Positions 18,676 to 27,875 of a stretch of 64,000 bases of DNA are shown in pieces. The notes beneath the pieces are model-generated. The model was not told where the DNA came from and ran no database searches. It saw only the letters and a program-made list of their open reading frames with translations. Position 1 is the stretch's first letter. Each line of letters starts with the position of its first letter. The translations under genes and the position numbers were made by a program. Where the stretch lies: positions 1 through 64,000 of the forward strand of contig CBDBVC010000049.1 of NCBI GenBank assembly GCA_965212525.1, read 5' to 3'. The stretch is from SZUA-38 sp965212525. GTDB lineage: Bacteria > Pseudomonadota > Gammaproteobacteria > Xanthomonadales > SZUA-38.

Positions 18676-19077
18676 ATGCCGTCACGCCAGTTTCTGTTGT
18701 TCTGCATCGCAGGCACAGCCGGATTTCTGGTCGATTCACTGGTGTTGTATCTCTGTCTCCAGCCGCTGGGCATGAATGCCTATCTGGCTCGAGGGGTGTC
18801 ATTCACGGCGGCAGTCCTGTGTACCTGGAGCTTCAACAGACACGTTACCTTCGCCAACCGGCCAAGACCCGATGGGATCGGTCGGGAATGGCGCAATTAC
18901 TTTCTCGCCATGTGTCTGGGCGGGCTGGTCAATCTGTCGGTCTATTCGCTGCTGATACACAGCATGGGGCGAGACTGGCTATGGCCCTGGATCGGCGTGG
19001 CTCTGGGTAGTATCGCCGGATTGCTGGTCAACTTCCTGCTGGCCCGAAACTGGGTGTATGCCGATGAACGATCCTGA
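18676..19077 (+). CDS. GtrA-like membrane protein
   Basis: A 133-residue protein with four membrane spans in the GtrA pattern: QFLLFCIAGTAGFLVDSLVLYL, the motif CTWSFNRHVTFAN after span 2, NYFLAMCLGGLVNLSVYSLLI and LGSIAGLLVNFLLARNWVY. GtrA proteins are thought to move undecaprenyl-phosphate-linked sugars across the inner membrane for later glycosyl transfer to cell-surface polymers. It begins 9 bases after guaA and overlaps the tadA start, so it is likely cotranscribed. The MBOAT acyltransferase two genes on could modify the same kind of surface polymer, though this is inference from proximity. Confidence 0.85.
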   Translation: MPSRQFLLFCIAGTAGFLVDSLVLYLCLQPLGMNAYLARGVSFTAAVLCTWSFNRHVTFANRPRPDGIGREWRNYFLAMCLGGLVNLSVYSLLIHSMGRDWLWPWIGVALGSIAGLLVNFLLARNWVYADERS

Positions 19078-19519
19078 TCTCAAATGGATGGCACTGGCGA
19101 TCGAACAGGCCGACAAGGCTGGTGATATGGGCGAGATTCCGGTCGGCTGCGTCATTGTCAGGCATGGCGAGCTGCTGGCCAGCGGCCATAATCTTCCGAA
19201 GACCAGCCATGACCCGACTGCCCACGCAGAAATCGTGGCGCTGCGTGCTGCTGCACGAGCCGTTCACAATTATCGCCTGAACGAGTGCGATCTGTACGTC
19301 ACACTGGAGCCCTGCGTCATGTGTGCCGGCGCAATCGTGCATGCGCGTATCAGGCGGGTGATATTCGCTGCCTGGGACAGTAAAACGGGCGCCTGCGGCA
19401 GTGTATTCGATCTGCTGGAATCTTCCCGTCACAACCACGAAGTGCATGTACGTGACGGGGTACTGGCCGACGAGAGTGAAAAGCGCCTGAAGGCCTTCTT
19501 TGATCAGGCCCGTCGCTGA
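19064..19519 (+). CDS. tadA: tRNA-specific adenosine deaminase
   Basis: About 151 residues; ATG at 19058 or 19064 (ATG CCG ATG). It is a zinc-dependent deaminase converting A34 to inosine in tRNA-Arg(ACG), essential in most bacteria. The zinc and catalytic motifs are HAEIVAL and PCVMCAGAIVHARI. The substrate-binding part IPVGCVIV and DSKTGACGSVFDLL are typical of TadA rather than of free-base deaminases. The gene overlaps the 3' end of the GtrA-like gene and its stop overlaps the next start. Confidence 0.93.
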   Translation: MNDPDLKWMALAIEQADKAGDMGEIPVGCVIVRHGELLASGHNLPKTSHDPTAHAEIVALRAAARAVHNYRLNECDLYVTLEPCVMCAGAIVHARIRRVIFAAWDSKTGACGSVFDLLESSRHNHEVHVRDGVLADESEKRLKAFFDQARR

Positions 19520-20979
19520 TGCTGTTCAACAGTTTTTCCTTTGCCCTGTTTCTGCTTGCCGTACTTGTCATTGCGGCGGCACTGCGCCACTGGTGTCGCC
19601 CTGTCTGGGTTGAACGGTTGTTTCTTGTCCTCGCCTCTGCATTCTTCTATGCACAGTGGAACTGGCACTATCTGATCCTCATCTACATCACCATCACGAC
19701 CGATTTCCTCATCGTCAGATACCTGATTTCCAGGGCACGGCCCAGGCTCGGTCTGTGGATCAGCATGATCGTGAACCTCGGCATTCTTGCCGTGTTCAAA
19801 TACGCCGGTTTCATCGGTACCAGCGTCAATGATCTGATGACGACAGTGAATATCGATTACTCGGTAACGGTGCTGGAACTGTTGTTGCCTGTGGGTATCT
19901 CGTTCTACACATTCCAGAGTCTCAGCTATACGATTGACAGTTACCGTGATCAGATGAAACCGCGACGTTCACTGATCGATTATGCGCTGTTTGTCTCCTT
20001 CTTTCCTCAGCTGGTGGCTGGCCCCATCGTTCGTGCCAGTGAATTCTTCCAGCAGCTCGACAGGGATCGTCGCATCGATTTCGATGCTGCGCAGACGGGT
20101 CTGCTGCTGATTGTGATCGGCTTGTTGAAGAAAGTGGTTTTTGCCGATCAGCTGGCGCTGATTGCCGACCCGGTCTTCGCGTCACCAGAGACGGCATCAT
20201 CTTTTGAAATACTGATTGGCACTTATGCCTTTGCATTCCAGATCTATTTCGACTTTTCCGGCTATTCCGACATCGCCATCGGTACGGCCGCCTTGCTTGG
20301 TTTTCGCTTCCCGCGAAATTTCGCGCATCCGTACATTGCACTTTCATTCCGTGATTTCTGGCGACGCTGGCACATGACGCTGTCACGCTGGCTGCGTGAT
20401 TACCTCTACATCAGTCTTGGCGGTAATCGAAAGGGCAGGTGGCGAACCTCACGAAATCTGTTCCTGACCATGTTGCTGGGTGGACTGTGGCATGGTGCAT
20501 CCTGGAATTTCGTGTTCTGGGGCATGTTGCACGGCCTCTATCTGGCAGCTGAGCGGTTATGGGTTGCACTGAGTTCACGGATGAAGGGTACATCGAGGCA
20601 ATCCGATGTGAGCGGTGATGAACGACACGGTGTCATGATTCAGCCGGTGCAGAAGCTGATCAGGTGGCTGCTGGTATTTCATGCAATCTGTTTTGCCTGG
20701 ATATTCTTCAGGGCCGACAGTTTTGCGGACAGCCTGCTGATGATCCAGTCATTGACGCAGTGGCAGTCATCCGGCACAGCGTTCGCCGGGAATTCATTTG
20801 CCGTTCTGTTTGTGCTGGCCATGCCGGTGTTACACTGGATTGGTTCAAGTCTTGACCTGACCACCCGGGCCGGACAGATGTCGACGCTACAGTACTCTGC
20901 CGTGATCGTCACTGCCGTTATCATCATGGTTGTGTTTGCACCGGGTCAGTCCGATCCGTTTATCTATTTCCAGTTCTGA
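19519..20979 (+). CDS. MBOAT-family O-acyltransferase (AlgI-like)
   Basis: A 486-residue multi-span membrane enzyme. Family hallmarks are YAQWNWHYLILI near the N terminus, LLPVGISFYTFQSLSYTID, FFPQLVAGPIVRASEF, FRDFWRRWHMTLSRWLRDYLYISLGG in parts, and GGLWHGASWNFVFWGMLHG, whose His is the proposed catalytic residue. AlgI-type MBOATs acetylate exported polysaccharides or peptidoglycan using cytosolic acetyl-CoA, and need an SGNH-fold partner in the periplasm. Such a partner follows one base after the stop. No alginate or other polymer synthesis genes are in the window, so the acceptor is unknown. Confidence 0.9.
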   Translation: MLFNSFSFALFLLAVLVIAAALRHWCRPVWVERLFLVLASAFFYAQWNWHYLILIYITITTDFLIVRYLISRARPRLGLWISMIVNLGILAVFKYAGFIGTSVNDLMTTVNIDYSVTVLELLLPVGISFYTFQSLSYTIDSYRDQMKPRRSLIDYALFVSFFPQLVAGPIVRASEFFQQLDRDRRIDFDAAQTGLLLIVIGLLKKVVFADQLALIADPVFASPETASSFEILIGTYAFAFQIYFDFSGYSDIAIGTAALLGFRFPRNFAHPYIALSFRDFWRRWHMTLSRWLRDYLYISLGGNRKGRWRTSRNLFLTMLLGGLWHGASWNFVFWGMLHGLYLAAERLWVALSSRMKGTSRQSDVSGDERHGVMIQPVQKLIRWLLVFHAICFAWIFFRADSFADSLLMIQSLTQWQSSGTAFAGNSFAVLFVLAMPVLHWIGSSLDLTTRAGQMSTLQYSAVIVTAVIIMVVFAPGQSDPFIYFQF

Positions 20980-20980
20980 T

Positions 20981-22135
20981 ATGACAGATTTCCTTACGCA
21001 TCCGAAATTCTACCTGCCGCTGCTGCTGCTGTTGCTGATCGAACTGTTTTTCCGCAGCGGTTTCTGGGGGGTATTCACCAAACCCAACAGTTATGCAGGT
21101 CAGGCCCATGATGTGATCTCTGCGGCGAAGACAGCCGGACCTGAACCACTGAAACAGATCACAATTGGTGACTCGCGAACGCTGCTTGGCCTTGATCATC
21201 GTCGCATTCTTGCCGAGCGCAGACAGCAGGGGGGTATCCATGCCAACCTGTCTATACCAGGATCACACCTGGCGACCTTTCACAGTCAGGTTGACTGGGT
21301 AAATCGCGAGCTGCCACAGATCGAAACAATTACACTTGGCCTGACCGACAGCATGCTGGCCAGTACCCGAAATGGTCTGTACGAGATGTCCATCGCCGGA
21401 CCTTTCCAGCCATTTCTGCCCGATGATCAGTTTGTCAGTCACTTCAGACACTACAGCGAAGAGCTTGATGTGCTGGGGCTTTATTCCTCGTTCTTTCAGT
21501 ACCGCGATGACTTGCGAAGCCTGTTATCGGACCCGATTCATCGCGCACGGGAAATCAAGACACGATTTACACGTGGCAGTGATTTCTCGCTGTTCAGAGT
21601 CAACACGACTGAAAATGATCTGTGTGGTTTCGATTTCTCTGACATCAACGCCTGCCGTGCCAACCGGAACAATCCAGATTGGGATGATCCGGTAAATCAC
21701 ACGCTTCGGCATGTGGTCGAGACCGAATGTTATTCGGCGCGGGCGGAAATCAGGCTGCAGTCACCTCAATCCAGAGATCAGCCCACACCCGACAGGGCGA
21801 TAACCGTCAGTGCCTGGCAGTCTCTGATTCAGCAGGTGATTGAAGCTGGTCTGAGTCTTGAAATTGTGCTGTTGCCCGAACATTCACTGCTGACCGATCA
21901 TTTCAATCAGGCTGATGCCAGCACTCTGATCACCGAGATCATTGCGCCGTTCCGGCAAACTTCAGGGCTTGTCGTACTGGATCTGAGAACACTGGGTGGT
22001 CAGTTGGGGGAGGGGGGTGAGTGTGCTCACTATGCCGACCTGCTGCATGCCAGCCATCGTGGAATGCAGACACTCACGGACGCCTATCTTGCCCAGTCAC
22101 TGGTAAGTACCGATGATGAGCGGGATGTGAAGTGA
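20981..22135 (+). CDS. SGNH/AlgJ-like acyltransferase partner, membrane-anchored
   Basis: A 384-residue protein with one N-terminal span (FYLPLLLLLLIELFFRSGFWG) and a periplasmic body. TIGDSRTLLGLDHRRI resembles the GDS block of SGNH hydrolases; a possible Asp/His pair occurs late in the protein near CAHYADLLHASHRGMQTL. The last motif is the usual D-x-x-H arrangement. With the MBOAT just upstream, it probably transfers acyl groups to a surface polymer. The ATG at 20981 was chosen because the longer frame lies within the upstream gene. The central 150 residues match nothing I recognise. Confidence 0.7.
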   Translation: MTDFLTHPKFYLPLLLLLLIELFFRSGFWGVFTKPNSYAGQAHDVISAAKTAGPEPLKQITIGDSRTLLGLDHRRILAERRQQGGIHANLSIPGSHLATFHSQVDWVNRELPQIETITLGLTDSMLASTRNGLYEMSIAGPFQPFLPDDQFVSHFRHYSEELDVLGLYSSFFQYRDDLRSLLSDPIHRAREIKTRFTRGSDFSLFRVNTTENDLCGFDFSDINACRANRNNPDWDDPVNHTLRHVVETECYSARAEIRLQSPQSRDQPTPDRAITVSAWQSLIQQVIEAGLSLEIVLLPEHSLLTDHFNQADASTLITEIIAPFRQTSGLVVLDLRTLGGQLGEGGECAHYADLLHASHRGMQTLTDAYLAQSLVSTDDERDVK

Positions 22136-22147
22136 CTGACCGCCTGG

Positions 22148-25100
22148 TTACTGTCCGAAGCGTACCGGTGTTGGCCGGGAGGCATTCTTCTCAAGATATT
22201 CGATCAATGCATTGAGCGGCAGTGACTGCGAGATCAGGAAGCCCTGAACCTCGTTGCAACCCAGATCCATCAGATACTGCAATTGCTCTTCGGTTTCGAT
22301 GCCTTCTGCCGTGACCGCCAGCGAAAGGGAATTGGCCATCTGGATCACGGCACGGATCACTGCTCGTGAAAACTTGTCCGACTCCATTCTCATGACGAAC
22401 GACTTGTCTATCTTGATGTGATCAATCGGCAGCTGGTTGAGGTAACTGAGCGATGAATAGCCGGTGCCGAAATCATCGATCACGATCTTGATGCCGATCT
22501 CACGCAATTGCTCGAGTACCAGTATGGTGTCCTGACCATGGGACAGGAACAGGCCTTCGGTCAGTTCGAGCTGTACCAGCTGACCCGGGTAATCGTGTCG
22601 GGACAGTTCCTTTTCGAGTGATGCCACAAACTCGGGTGATTCGGTTTGCCGTGGCGAGACGTTGATCGCCAGCGGTACCGGTGGGAACCCCATCTTCCTG
22701 AGGTTGCTCATTTCCTCGATACTGGTTCTGATCACCCATTGACCGATATCAAAGATCAGTCCGCGTTGTTCGGCAATCGGAATGAATTCATCCGGCCGTA
22801 TTGCGCCGTATTCGGGGTGATCCCATCGAATCAGGGCCTCGACGCCCGAAATGGAACGAGTCTGGGGATGAACCTTCGGTTGATACTCGATGCTCAGCTC
22901 ATCACGATCGACGGCGGTTGCCAGTTCCTCTGCCAGTGTGATTTGCCTGACGATGACGGTACTCTCACCGGGATCGTAGATGACGGCCTGGCGGTTCTGG
23001 CCCTCTTTCGCCTGATACAGAGCCGTGTAGGCGTTGCGAACCAGGGTGTCACCCTGATCACAGTGATCCGGGAAGCGGCTCACGCCGATGCTGGGGCTCA
23101 GTCTTAGATTGCGGTTGTTGACCCGGATCGGGAAATCGAAGGCCTGGTAGATGTGTTCAAGCAGATGATCCAGGTTATCGTTGCCCGAGACCGTTTCCAG
23201 CAAGATGGCAAACTCGTCACTGCGAAGTCTGGCCACGGTGTCCTGCTGGTCGACAACGCGCTGCAGGCGTTCGGCAACCTTGAGCAGCACCATGTCTCCG
23301 ACCAGGTGACCCATGGATTCATTAAGGCTCTTGAACTGCTTGAGATCAAACACGATGACCGACAGACTCTTGTCTGTTCGCTTGGCCTTGATCAGGGCAT
23401 GACTGAGGCGCTCGTTGAACAGTGTCCGGTTAGGCAGCCCGGTCAGTCCATCGTAATTGGCCAGATGGCGCAGATCATCCTCGGCCTGCTTGCGATTAGT
23501 GATATCGGAAAAGATGGCAACGTAATGCGTATGCTGACCGGTTTCATCATAGACCATGCTCATGTGTAACTGACACAGAAAACGCTGGCCAGATTCCTGG
23601 AATGCCCAGAATTCGCCAGACCACTTGCCGTCATCATGCAGAGATCGATAGAAACGGTCACGGAATGACTTGGGATACCTGGGTGAATGCAGCAGGTCCG
23701 GCTGGTGTCCGCGGATATCGCTGTCGCGGTAGCCGCTGATGCGTTCGAATGCACTGTTGACAGAGATGAAACGCAGCTCGAGATCCAGGATGGCGACAGC
23801 ATCGTTGAGATTTTCCAGCACCCTGGCAGCGAGCAGACGGTCGGTTTCGGCCCGCTTGTTTTCACTGACGTCCTTCATTGTGCCGGTGGCTCTGAGGACC
23901 TTGCCGTCATCATCAGTCGAGACAACCTTGCCACGTACCGAAATCCAGGATTCATGGTTGTCCTTGTCGATCAGCCGTGCCTGGTAGTTGATCTGGTGTC
24001 TGGATGGATCAAACCCGTCGTCTGGATTTCGCATCAGGGTGTACTGATCAATGGCAAATTGCTGATCATCCGGGTGCAGGGCTTCGAGATATTCCCTGTC
24101 GGTGACCCAGCCATTGGCTTCATTGACGCCAAGCATTTCACACAGCTGAGGGCAGTAGATGCGACGTTCTTCCAGTGACCAGTCCCACAGCAGGTCGCCA
24201 CTGCCCCAAAGGGCCAGCTGCAATCGTTGCTCCCGCTCGGCGATTTCAGCATGATGTGACAGTTCAAGTTTGCGACGTGAACGGTAGATCAGGTATGCCG
24301 TCAGCAACAGACCTGCCAGTACGATCATGTAACCCAGATAGGCCAGTGGCGTATTCCAGGGAGCAGGGCTGATAATGATCGATGCCGATCGGGTCACCGG
24401 TCCCCAGTCCAGTGTGGCGTATTTGGCGCGTACCTCGAAGGTAAAATTCCCCGGTGGCAGGTTGGTGTAGCGAGCCGTGCGATTGTTCTGCCCGGTCTGG
24501 GTCCAGGTCTCCTCGTAGCCATCGAGACGGTACTGATAGCTGATCAGATCGATGTCAAAATACTGCAGGGCGTTGAAATCGAACGTGATGTTCTGCGAGG
24601 TGTGCGGCACTTCATACACCGTTGCATTTTCCAGAAACGGAACAACTGACCACAATGCCGTGGTGATGCTGGAGATATTTACCGTCGGTGAGACGTACTC
24701 GGGCGCATCGTGAGTCGGGTTGAAGTGGAACATGCCGTTCTGGGAACCCACCCAGAATTCGCCATTCTCGTCTCGTTCGAATGCGCCCACATTATACGCA
24801 CGACTGTTCCAGTCATTGATCAGGCGCACCGATTCAAAGCGATGGTTGCGGCTCGCAAAACGTGCCAGACCATGATCACTGCTGATCCAGATATCACCGG
24901 ACTCGTCTTCATTCAGGTCACGAATGAAGGGGCTGGGAATGCCACTGGATTCGGTAAAGTGCAGCACAGTGCTGGCATCCTGATCAACGTAATAGACACT
25001 GCCGCCACGACTGGCTACCCACAGGGCGTTATCCTTGTCGATCATGAGCTGGTTGATGGGAAAATCGGTGGCGTTTTCATCAATCTGCAACGGCTGCCGA

Positions 25101-26770
25101 AAGAACTGGGGTGGGTCGGCGTGAATGTCATCGGTGTACCAGAGCCCGGCGTAATAGGTGCTGAACCAGATTCTGCCATTGTGGTCCTCGACAATACTGG
25201 AGATATAGTTGTCGCCGATGCTGTTCTCGACCACCACATCGGGTTCCAGATTCATGTAGGTGCGGAAATTATCGGTTTCAGCCTGGTAGATGCTGACGCC
25301 GCCACCTGCCGTACCAAACAGCAGGGTTCCATCAGAGGTGATCAGTGACGTCCATACCTCTTCGGTTTGAAGTGAATTCTCATCTGTGGGGTCGAAACGA
25401 TAACTGTCAATGATCTCAAGGTTGTGATCAATGTGATAGATACCGCGGGTAGTCGACAGCCACAGATGACCCTCGGGGTCCTTGATGATGTTCCAGATTC
25501 TCGGCCGGTTTGATGACATGCTCGAGAACGGGTCGATGACGGTGACCTTGCGGTCGTTCAGCGTCATCCGGTTCAGATAGCCATCATAGGTGCCTATCCA
25601 TAGAACGCCGGCTTCCTGATCGACTGTCAGCGCATGAATATTGTTGGAACTGATGGTGGATGGGTCAGTCGGGTTGTTGAGGTAAAACTCTGCCTGGTAG
25701 ATTTCCGGGCGTATCAGGTGCAGGCCGCCACTGTAGGTGGCCACCCATATCATGGCATTCAGATCCCGGTAGATCCGGTTGACGTAGCTGTGATTGAGTG
25801 TGCCCGGTGTCTGACTGGTGCTGCTGTGGTGGGTGATCTTGCCACTACTGACATCCAGTGTGTCCAGTCCGTCATAGGTTCCTATCAGCAATGTGTTGCC
25901 GTCTGCCATCAGGGTGAAGATGTCATCCGACGCCAGTGATTCGACGGTTGTCATGTCGTGTCTGAATTTTGAGATGACACCGCTTTCAGGGTTGTAGGAA
26001 CGCAAGCCCCTGCCAAGGGTTCCTATCCAGATCAGCCCGTTGTCAGTCTGCGCGAGATCACTGATGGTGATGTACTGTTCAATTTCATCATCAGTAAACA
26101 GCCCCTCGACTTCGATGAACAGGTTATGGCGACGGTCATATCGCAACAGTGTGGCGAGGCCGCCCAGCCAGAGGTCGCCATTCGCATCGAGCAGGAAACT
26201 GGTGGGTTCGGTATCCAGTTCAATGACATCATGGGTTCCTGAATCAGGAAAGTAGTGGATCACGGTGGTAAAGGATGACAGCCACAGACTGCCGTCGTGA
26301 TCGATCAGGATATCGAACACGCCTTCATGGTTGATACTGTCAATACCGAGATCCGAATTGTGGGTAAAGACTCCGTCAGCGGGGTTAAAACTGTTGATGC
26401 CTGCACCATCTGTCGCAATCCACAGCAAACCGTTGCTGTCCTGCTCCAGATCAGTGATGTTGTTGAACGCCAGTGAATTGGGGTCGTTGCTGTCATGCTG
26501 GAATCGTACCGTGTTGATTCCGTTGTAGAGCACCAGTCCGTTCTCGGTGCCGAGCCACATCATGCCGGATGGGTCCTGAACCATGGAGGATACCCGGTTG
26601 TTGGCCAGACCACCCGGTAACTGGATGCGATCGAAGATCAGCTGGGTTGCCGAGAGGGGTGTCAGAATGATAAAGGAAAGCAGTAGTACGAAACACTGAG
26701 CCGTGTTGGTTCGACGCCCCGGTCTGGGACGATTCTTACCCACCAACAACAGGTATTTCATTTTTTTCAA
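22148..26770 (-). CDS. Periplasmic-propeller receptor with PAS, degenerate GGDEF and EAL domains
   Basis: A 1540-residue membrane receptor. A signal segment (about 26-42) is followed by two seven-bladed type beta-propellers made of Reg_prop repeats (W-L-G-T/N-G-L patterns, about 45-700), a Y_Y_Y domain (about 745-800) and a membrane span (about 815-835). The cytosolic part has two PAS domains (about 850-970 and 980-1095), GGDEF (about 1115-1265) and EAL (about 1290-1530). The GGDEF site reads RSDEF, so cyclase activity is unlikely. EAL retains VEALIRW, NVSPRQ, ELTEG, DDFGTGYSS and IKIDKSF, so c-di-GMP hydrolysis is likely. The propeller architecture is that of hybrid two-component sensors, here coupled to c-di-GMP. 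It is a single gene, with a divergent upstream region carrying no partner. Confidence 0.93.
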   Translation of the reverse strand: MKKMKYLLLVGKNRPRPGRRTNTAQCFVLLLSFIILTPLSATQLIFDRIQLPGGLANNRVSSMVQDPSGMMWLGTENGLVLYNGINTVRFQHDSNDPNSLAFNNITDLEQDSNGLLWIATDGAGINSFNPADGVFTHNSDLGIDSINHEGVFDILIDHDGSLWLSSFTTVIHYFPDSGTHDVIELDTEPTSFLLDANGDLWLGGLATLLRYDRRHNLFIEVEGLFTDDEIEQYITISDLAQTDNGLIWIGTLGRGLRSYNPESGVISKFRHDMTTVESLASDDIFTLMADGNTLLIGTYDGLDTLDVSSGKITHHSSTSQTPGTLNHSYVNRIYRDLNAMIWVATYSGGLHLIRPEIYQAEFYLNNPTDPSTISSNNIHALTVDQEAGVLWIGTYDGYLNRMTLNDRKVTVIDPFSSMSSNRPRIWNIIKDPEGHLWLSTTRGIYHIDHNLEIIDSYRFDPTDENSLQTEEVWTSLITSDGTLLFGTAGGGVSIYQAETDNFRTYMNLEPDVVVENSIGDNYISSIVEDHNGRIWFSTYYAGLWYTDDIHADPPQFFRQPLQIDENATDFPINQLMIDKDNALWVASRGGSVYYVDQDASTVLHFTESSGIPSPFIRDLNEDESGDIWISSDHGLARFASRNHRFESVRLINDWNSRAYNVGAFERDENGEFWVGSQNGMFHFNPTHDAPEYVSPTVNISSITTALWSVVPFLENATVYEVPHTSQNITFDFNALQYFDIDLISYQYRLDGYEETWTQTGQNNRTARYTNLPPGNFTFEVRAKYATLDWGPVTRSASIIISPAPWNTPLAYLGYMIVLAGLLLTAYLIYRSRRKLELSHHAEIAEREQRLQLALWGSGDLLWDWSLEERRIYCPQLCEMLGVNEANGWVTDREYLEALHPDDQQFAIDQYTLMRNPDDGFDPSRHQINYQARLIDKDNHESWISVRGKVVSTDDDGKVLRATGTMKDVSENKRAETDRLLAARVLENLNDAVAILDLELRFISVNSAFERISGYRDSDIRGHQPDLLHSPRYPKSFRDRFYRSLHDDGKWSGEFWAFQESGQRFLCQLHMSMVYDETGQHTHYVAIFSDITNRKQAEDDLRHLANYDGLTGLPNRTLFNERLSHALIKAKRTDKSLSVIVFDLKQFKSLNESMGHLVGDMVLLKVAERLQRVVDQQDTVARLRSDEFAILLETVSGNDNLDHLLEHIYQAFDFPIRVNNRNLRLSPSIGVSRFPDHCDQGDTLVRNAYTALYQAKEGQNRQAVIYDPGESTVIVRQITLAEELATAVDRDELSIEYQPKVHPQTRSISGVEALIRWDHPEYGAIRPDEFIPIAEQRGLIFDIGQWVIRTSIEEMSNLRKMGFPPVPLAINVSPRQTESPEFVASLEKELSRHDYPGQLVQLELTEGLFLSHGQDTILVLEQLREIGIKIVIDDFGTGYSSLSYLNQLPIDHIKIDKSFVMRMESDKFSRAVIRAVIQMANSLSLAVTAEGIETEEQLQYLMDLGCNEVQGFLISQSLPLNALIEYLEKNASRPTPVRFGQ

Positions 26771-26949
26771 TCTAAACCTTTATCTTAGCCCTATCTAAAA
26801 TCAGGTTTACCGAGTTCGCTTTCTGACCAATCCCGCAACTCAGATCTCAATGACAGAAGACATGCCATGAATTCAGCTTAGCAAAGTCTGTTGCACAGTC
26901 CAACTAATCTGATGGGCTTGTGATGAAGTTCAGAAAACGTGACATACGG

Positions 26950-26980
26950 TTTGTCATGACCTGCATGCGATTTGTCATGA
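26950..26980. repeat. Direct repeat spaced by 21 bases
   Basis: TTTGTCATGA occurs twice, at 26950-26959 and 26971-26980, with starts 21 bases apart, i.e. two helical turns. It lies between the start of the receptor gene and the end of the DJ-1 gene. This is the arrangement of a tandem regulator site; the protein is unknown. Confidence 0.5.
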
Positions 26981-26996
26981 TTCAACAGGGTTTGGT

Positions 26997-27557
26997 TCAG
27001 GCACGCTGCAATCCCGAATCGACCTCATCGCGGCATGATCTGCCTGCCAGCACCTCGATCAGTTCGAGGGCAAAATCCATGGCCGTTCCCGGCCCTCTGG
27101 ACGTGATGACGCTGCCGTCCCTGACCACGGCTGCTGTCGAGATCTGATCGTGCCCGCATTGCTCCAGTATACCCGGGTAGGCCGTAGCCCTGTGTCCGTC
27201 GAGAATGCCGCACTGATGGAGTACCCGCGGTGCGGCACAGATTGCTGCGCACCACCGGCCAGCTTCATGCATGGATCTGAGACGATCTCGCAGGCGACTG
27301 TCAGCGGCCAGATGATCGGCTCCAGGCAATCCACCAGGCAGCACAATCATCTCGTAATCCTGCACGAGCGCAGAATCCAGACTCCTGTCCGGGATAATCC
27401 TCACGCCGCGACTTGCCTTGATGGGGTTGCTGTCGAGACCCGCGACGGTAACCGTGATGCCAGCGCGTCTCATCAGATCGATCACGGTAACCGCTTCAAG
27501 CTCTTCACAGCCCTGAGCCAGTACGATCAGTACCTGAGCATTATCGGAATCATTCAT
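26997..27557 (-). CDS. DJ-1/PfpI family protein (YajL-like)
   Basis: About 186 residues from the Met at 27557 (MNDSDNAQVLIVLAQGCEELEAV); a longer frame begins at 27587. The DJ-1 fold is shown by GCEELEAVTVIDLMRRAG, the glutamate next to the active site, VLPGGLPGADHL, and the nucleophile elbow CAAICAAPRVL with the reactive Cys. The C terminus has TSRGPGTAMDFALELIEVL, characteristic of the YajL/DJ-1 branch. Members protect against oxidative and dicarbonyl stress, and act as glyoxalases or chaperones; the reported protein deglycase activity is disputed. It may be cotranscribed with nothing: it stands alone in its strand block. Confidence 0.9.
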   Translation of the reverse strand: MNDSDNAQVLIVLAQGCEELEAVTVIDLMRRAGITVTVAGLDSNPIKASRGVRIIPDRSLDSALVQDYEMIVLPGGLPGADHLAADSRLRDRLRSMHEAGRWCAAICAAPRVLHQCGILDGHRATAYPGILEQCGHDQISTAAVVRDGSVITSRGPGTAMDFALELIEVLAGRSCRDEVDSGLQRA

Positions 27558-27875
27558 TACAGACCTCTGCAGGATGATACAGTGCAATGACGATCATGAA
27601 TGCAGATCGCCGTGGTGTAAATGATGTTGTGTGTCTGCAATGGTCAGGGGAATCCACGTCTACAGGCGGATGCATGTGGCGGACCTGATGCAGCATCGCC
27701 ATGGCAATGGAATCGCTAATTGTCTAAGATGGCGCGAGCCGGATGTCAGCAACCCCGAGGAATGGACAGTTGCTGGTGTCCACGGGACATCACAGGCAGC
27801 TGAAAGCATGACAACGTCAAACACAGCACAGAACAGCAATGGGGATCAGTCTCAACCTGTCAGCAGGGGTCGCGA
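27558..27875. other. Intergenic region with a doubtful short frame
   Basis: About 318 bases between two divergent genes, DJ-1 (minus) and the cytochrome (plus). It holds one open frame (27631-27879, 82 codons) that overlaps the cytochrome start by 4 bases. Its composition is not protein-like and it has no ribosome-binding site, so I do not call it. Its last third (from ATG 27808) could be a charged N-terminal extension of the cytochrome if one base were missing, but this would be a deletion, not the insertion seen elsewhere. Confidence 0.4.

Noticed and set aside
24710..25348. A 212-codon plus-strand frame opposite the receptor gene
   Set aside because: It is an antisense shadow of the propeller repeats, with no independent conservation or ribosome-binding site.
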